NCBI RefSeq assembly: GCF_032586235.1
Contig: NZ_JAWHTD010000002.1
Coordinates: forward strand, 124,001 to 188,000
Length of the DNA stretch: 64,000 nucleotides
Origin: Aestuariicoccus sp032586235
GTDB lineage: Bacteria; Pseudomonadota; Alphaproteobacteria; Rhodobacterales; Rhodobacteraceae
Reading direction: 5' to 3'
Under the pieces are notes generated by a model that worked only from the letters and a program-made list of their open reading frames with translations, did not search any database and was not told the origin of the DNA. The position numbers and the translations under genes were made by a program. Positions 63,876-64,000 of this stretch are shown here, piece after piece. How positions within the stretch are numbered: position 1 is the stretch's first letter; every line of letters begins with the position of its first letter.

Positions 63876-64000
63876 CGGCATACCATTTTTCACCCATAAG
63901 CGTCCAGAATATTTATAATTTTCATCCCCGCCGAACCCCGCCAAGATACAACCGAGGCGTGATCTTTAAGCGTTGACTTCTTTTTCGAGTCTTTGAGAGG

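Noticed and set aside
1..64000. tRNA, rRNA, tmRNA, prophage, transposase or toxin-antitoxin genes
   Set aside because: No T-loop/anticodon patterns, rRNA-like stretches, integrase/transposase motifs or small paired toxin-antitoxin frames were recognised on either strand.

Overview
The window is GC-rich, densely packed bacterial chromosome with alphaproteobacterial (Rhodobacterales/Roseobacter-like) gene content and signals. These include a DUF2794 gene, a two-domain ALDH16-type dehydrogenase beside deoC, a likely serC leader RNA, a GTTC-N7-GTTC LexA box, a short-Q-loop cydAB oxidase, and many small GC-rich intergenic repeats ending in AAATATCCCGGG. It looks like core chromosome of a metabolically versatile heterotroph. 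I found no tRNA, rRNA, CRISPR array, prophage or insertion sequence.

Layout: 1-1.4 kb, carbonic anhydrase followed by an SbtA-type bicarbonate permease that runs off the left edge. 1.5-4.3 kb, an orphan Hpt-like protein and a coupled M17 aminopeptidase/NlpC-P60 pair. 4.4-8.9 kb, a ureohydrolase, a DUF2794 protein and three phenylacetate genes (thioesterase, thiolase, CoA ligase). 9-12 kb, serine biosynthesis (serC, serA). 12-17.1 kb, a small membrane protein and cupin divergent from a frameshifted LysR gene, then cydAB and a universal stress protein. 17.1-20.2 kb, a sodium/amino-acid symporter and a class III aminotransferase. 20.3-25.1 kb, a urate/allantoin catabolic cluster (NCS2 permease, ureidoglycolate lyase, ureidoglycine aminohydrolase, a fused allantoinase/OHCU decarboxylase, hydroxyisourate hydrolase). 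25.2-30.9 kb, smpB, sulfurtransferase, aromatic/aspartate aminotransferase, an asparagine-synthase-like protein, and an ABM/NIPSNAP pair divergent from an ArsR regulator.

30.9-38 kb holds a C-terminally truncated, LexA-boxed dnaE2 and a four-gene Mn/Zn ABC uptake operon with paired palindromes at its promoter. 38-42.8 kb has a glycosyltransferase-like protein, deoC, the ALDH16-type dehydrogenase and a cupin. 42.8-44.7 kb has rsfS-rlmH and uppP. 44.8-51.8 kb is gltD, two GFA-family genes, then gltB. 52-60.9 kb carries housekeeping and repair functions (mtgA, GST, queG, a HyuA-like protein, msrB-msrA, a methyltransferase, a CnoX-like thioredoxin, a Lon-N protein, a Trm112-like protein). 60.9-64 kb is a left-pointing block: a regulator with a LysR-like HTH and an unfamiliar C-terminal domain, a protein of unknown function with GNAT-like features, and an MFS transporter. 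A 20-bp palindrome lies in front of the regulator.

The most unusual points are: the dnaE2 whose 3' end has been replaced by dispersed-repeat sequence and which has no imuAB partners; the LysR gene broken by an exact 7-bp tandem duplication; the regulator/unknown/MFS block at the right edge; the two GFA genes inserted between gltD and gltB; and several families of small dispersed hairpin repeats. No computation or database search was run. Family assignments come from reading motifs and context.
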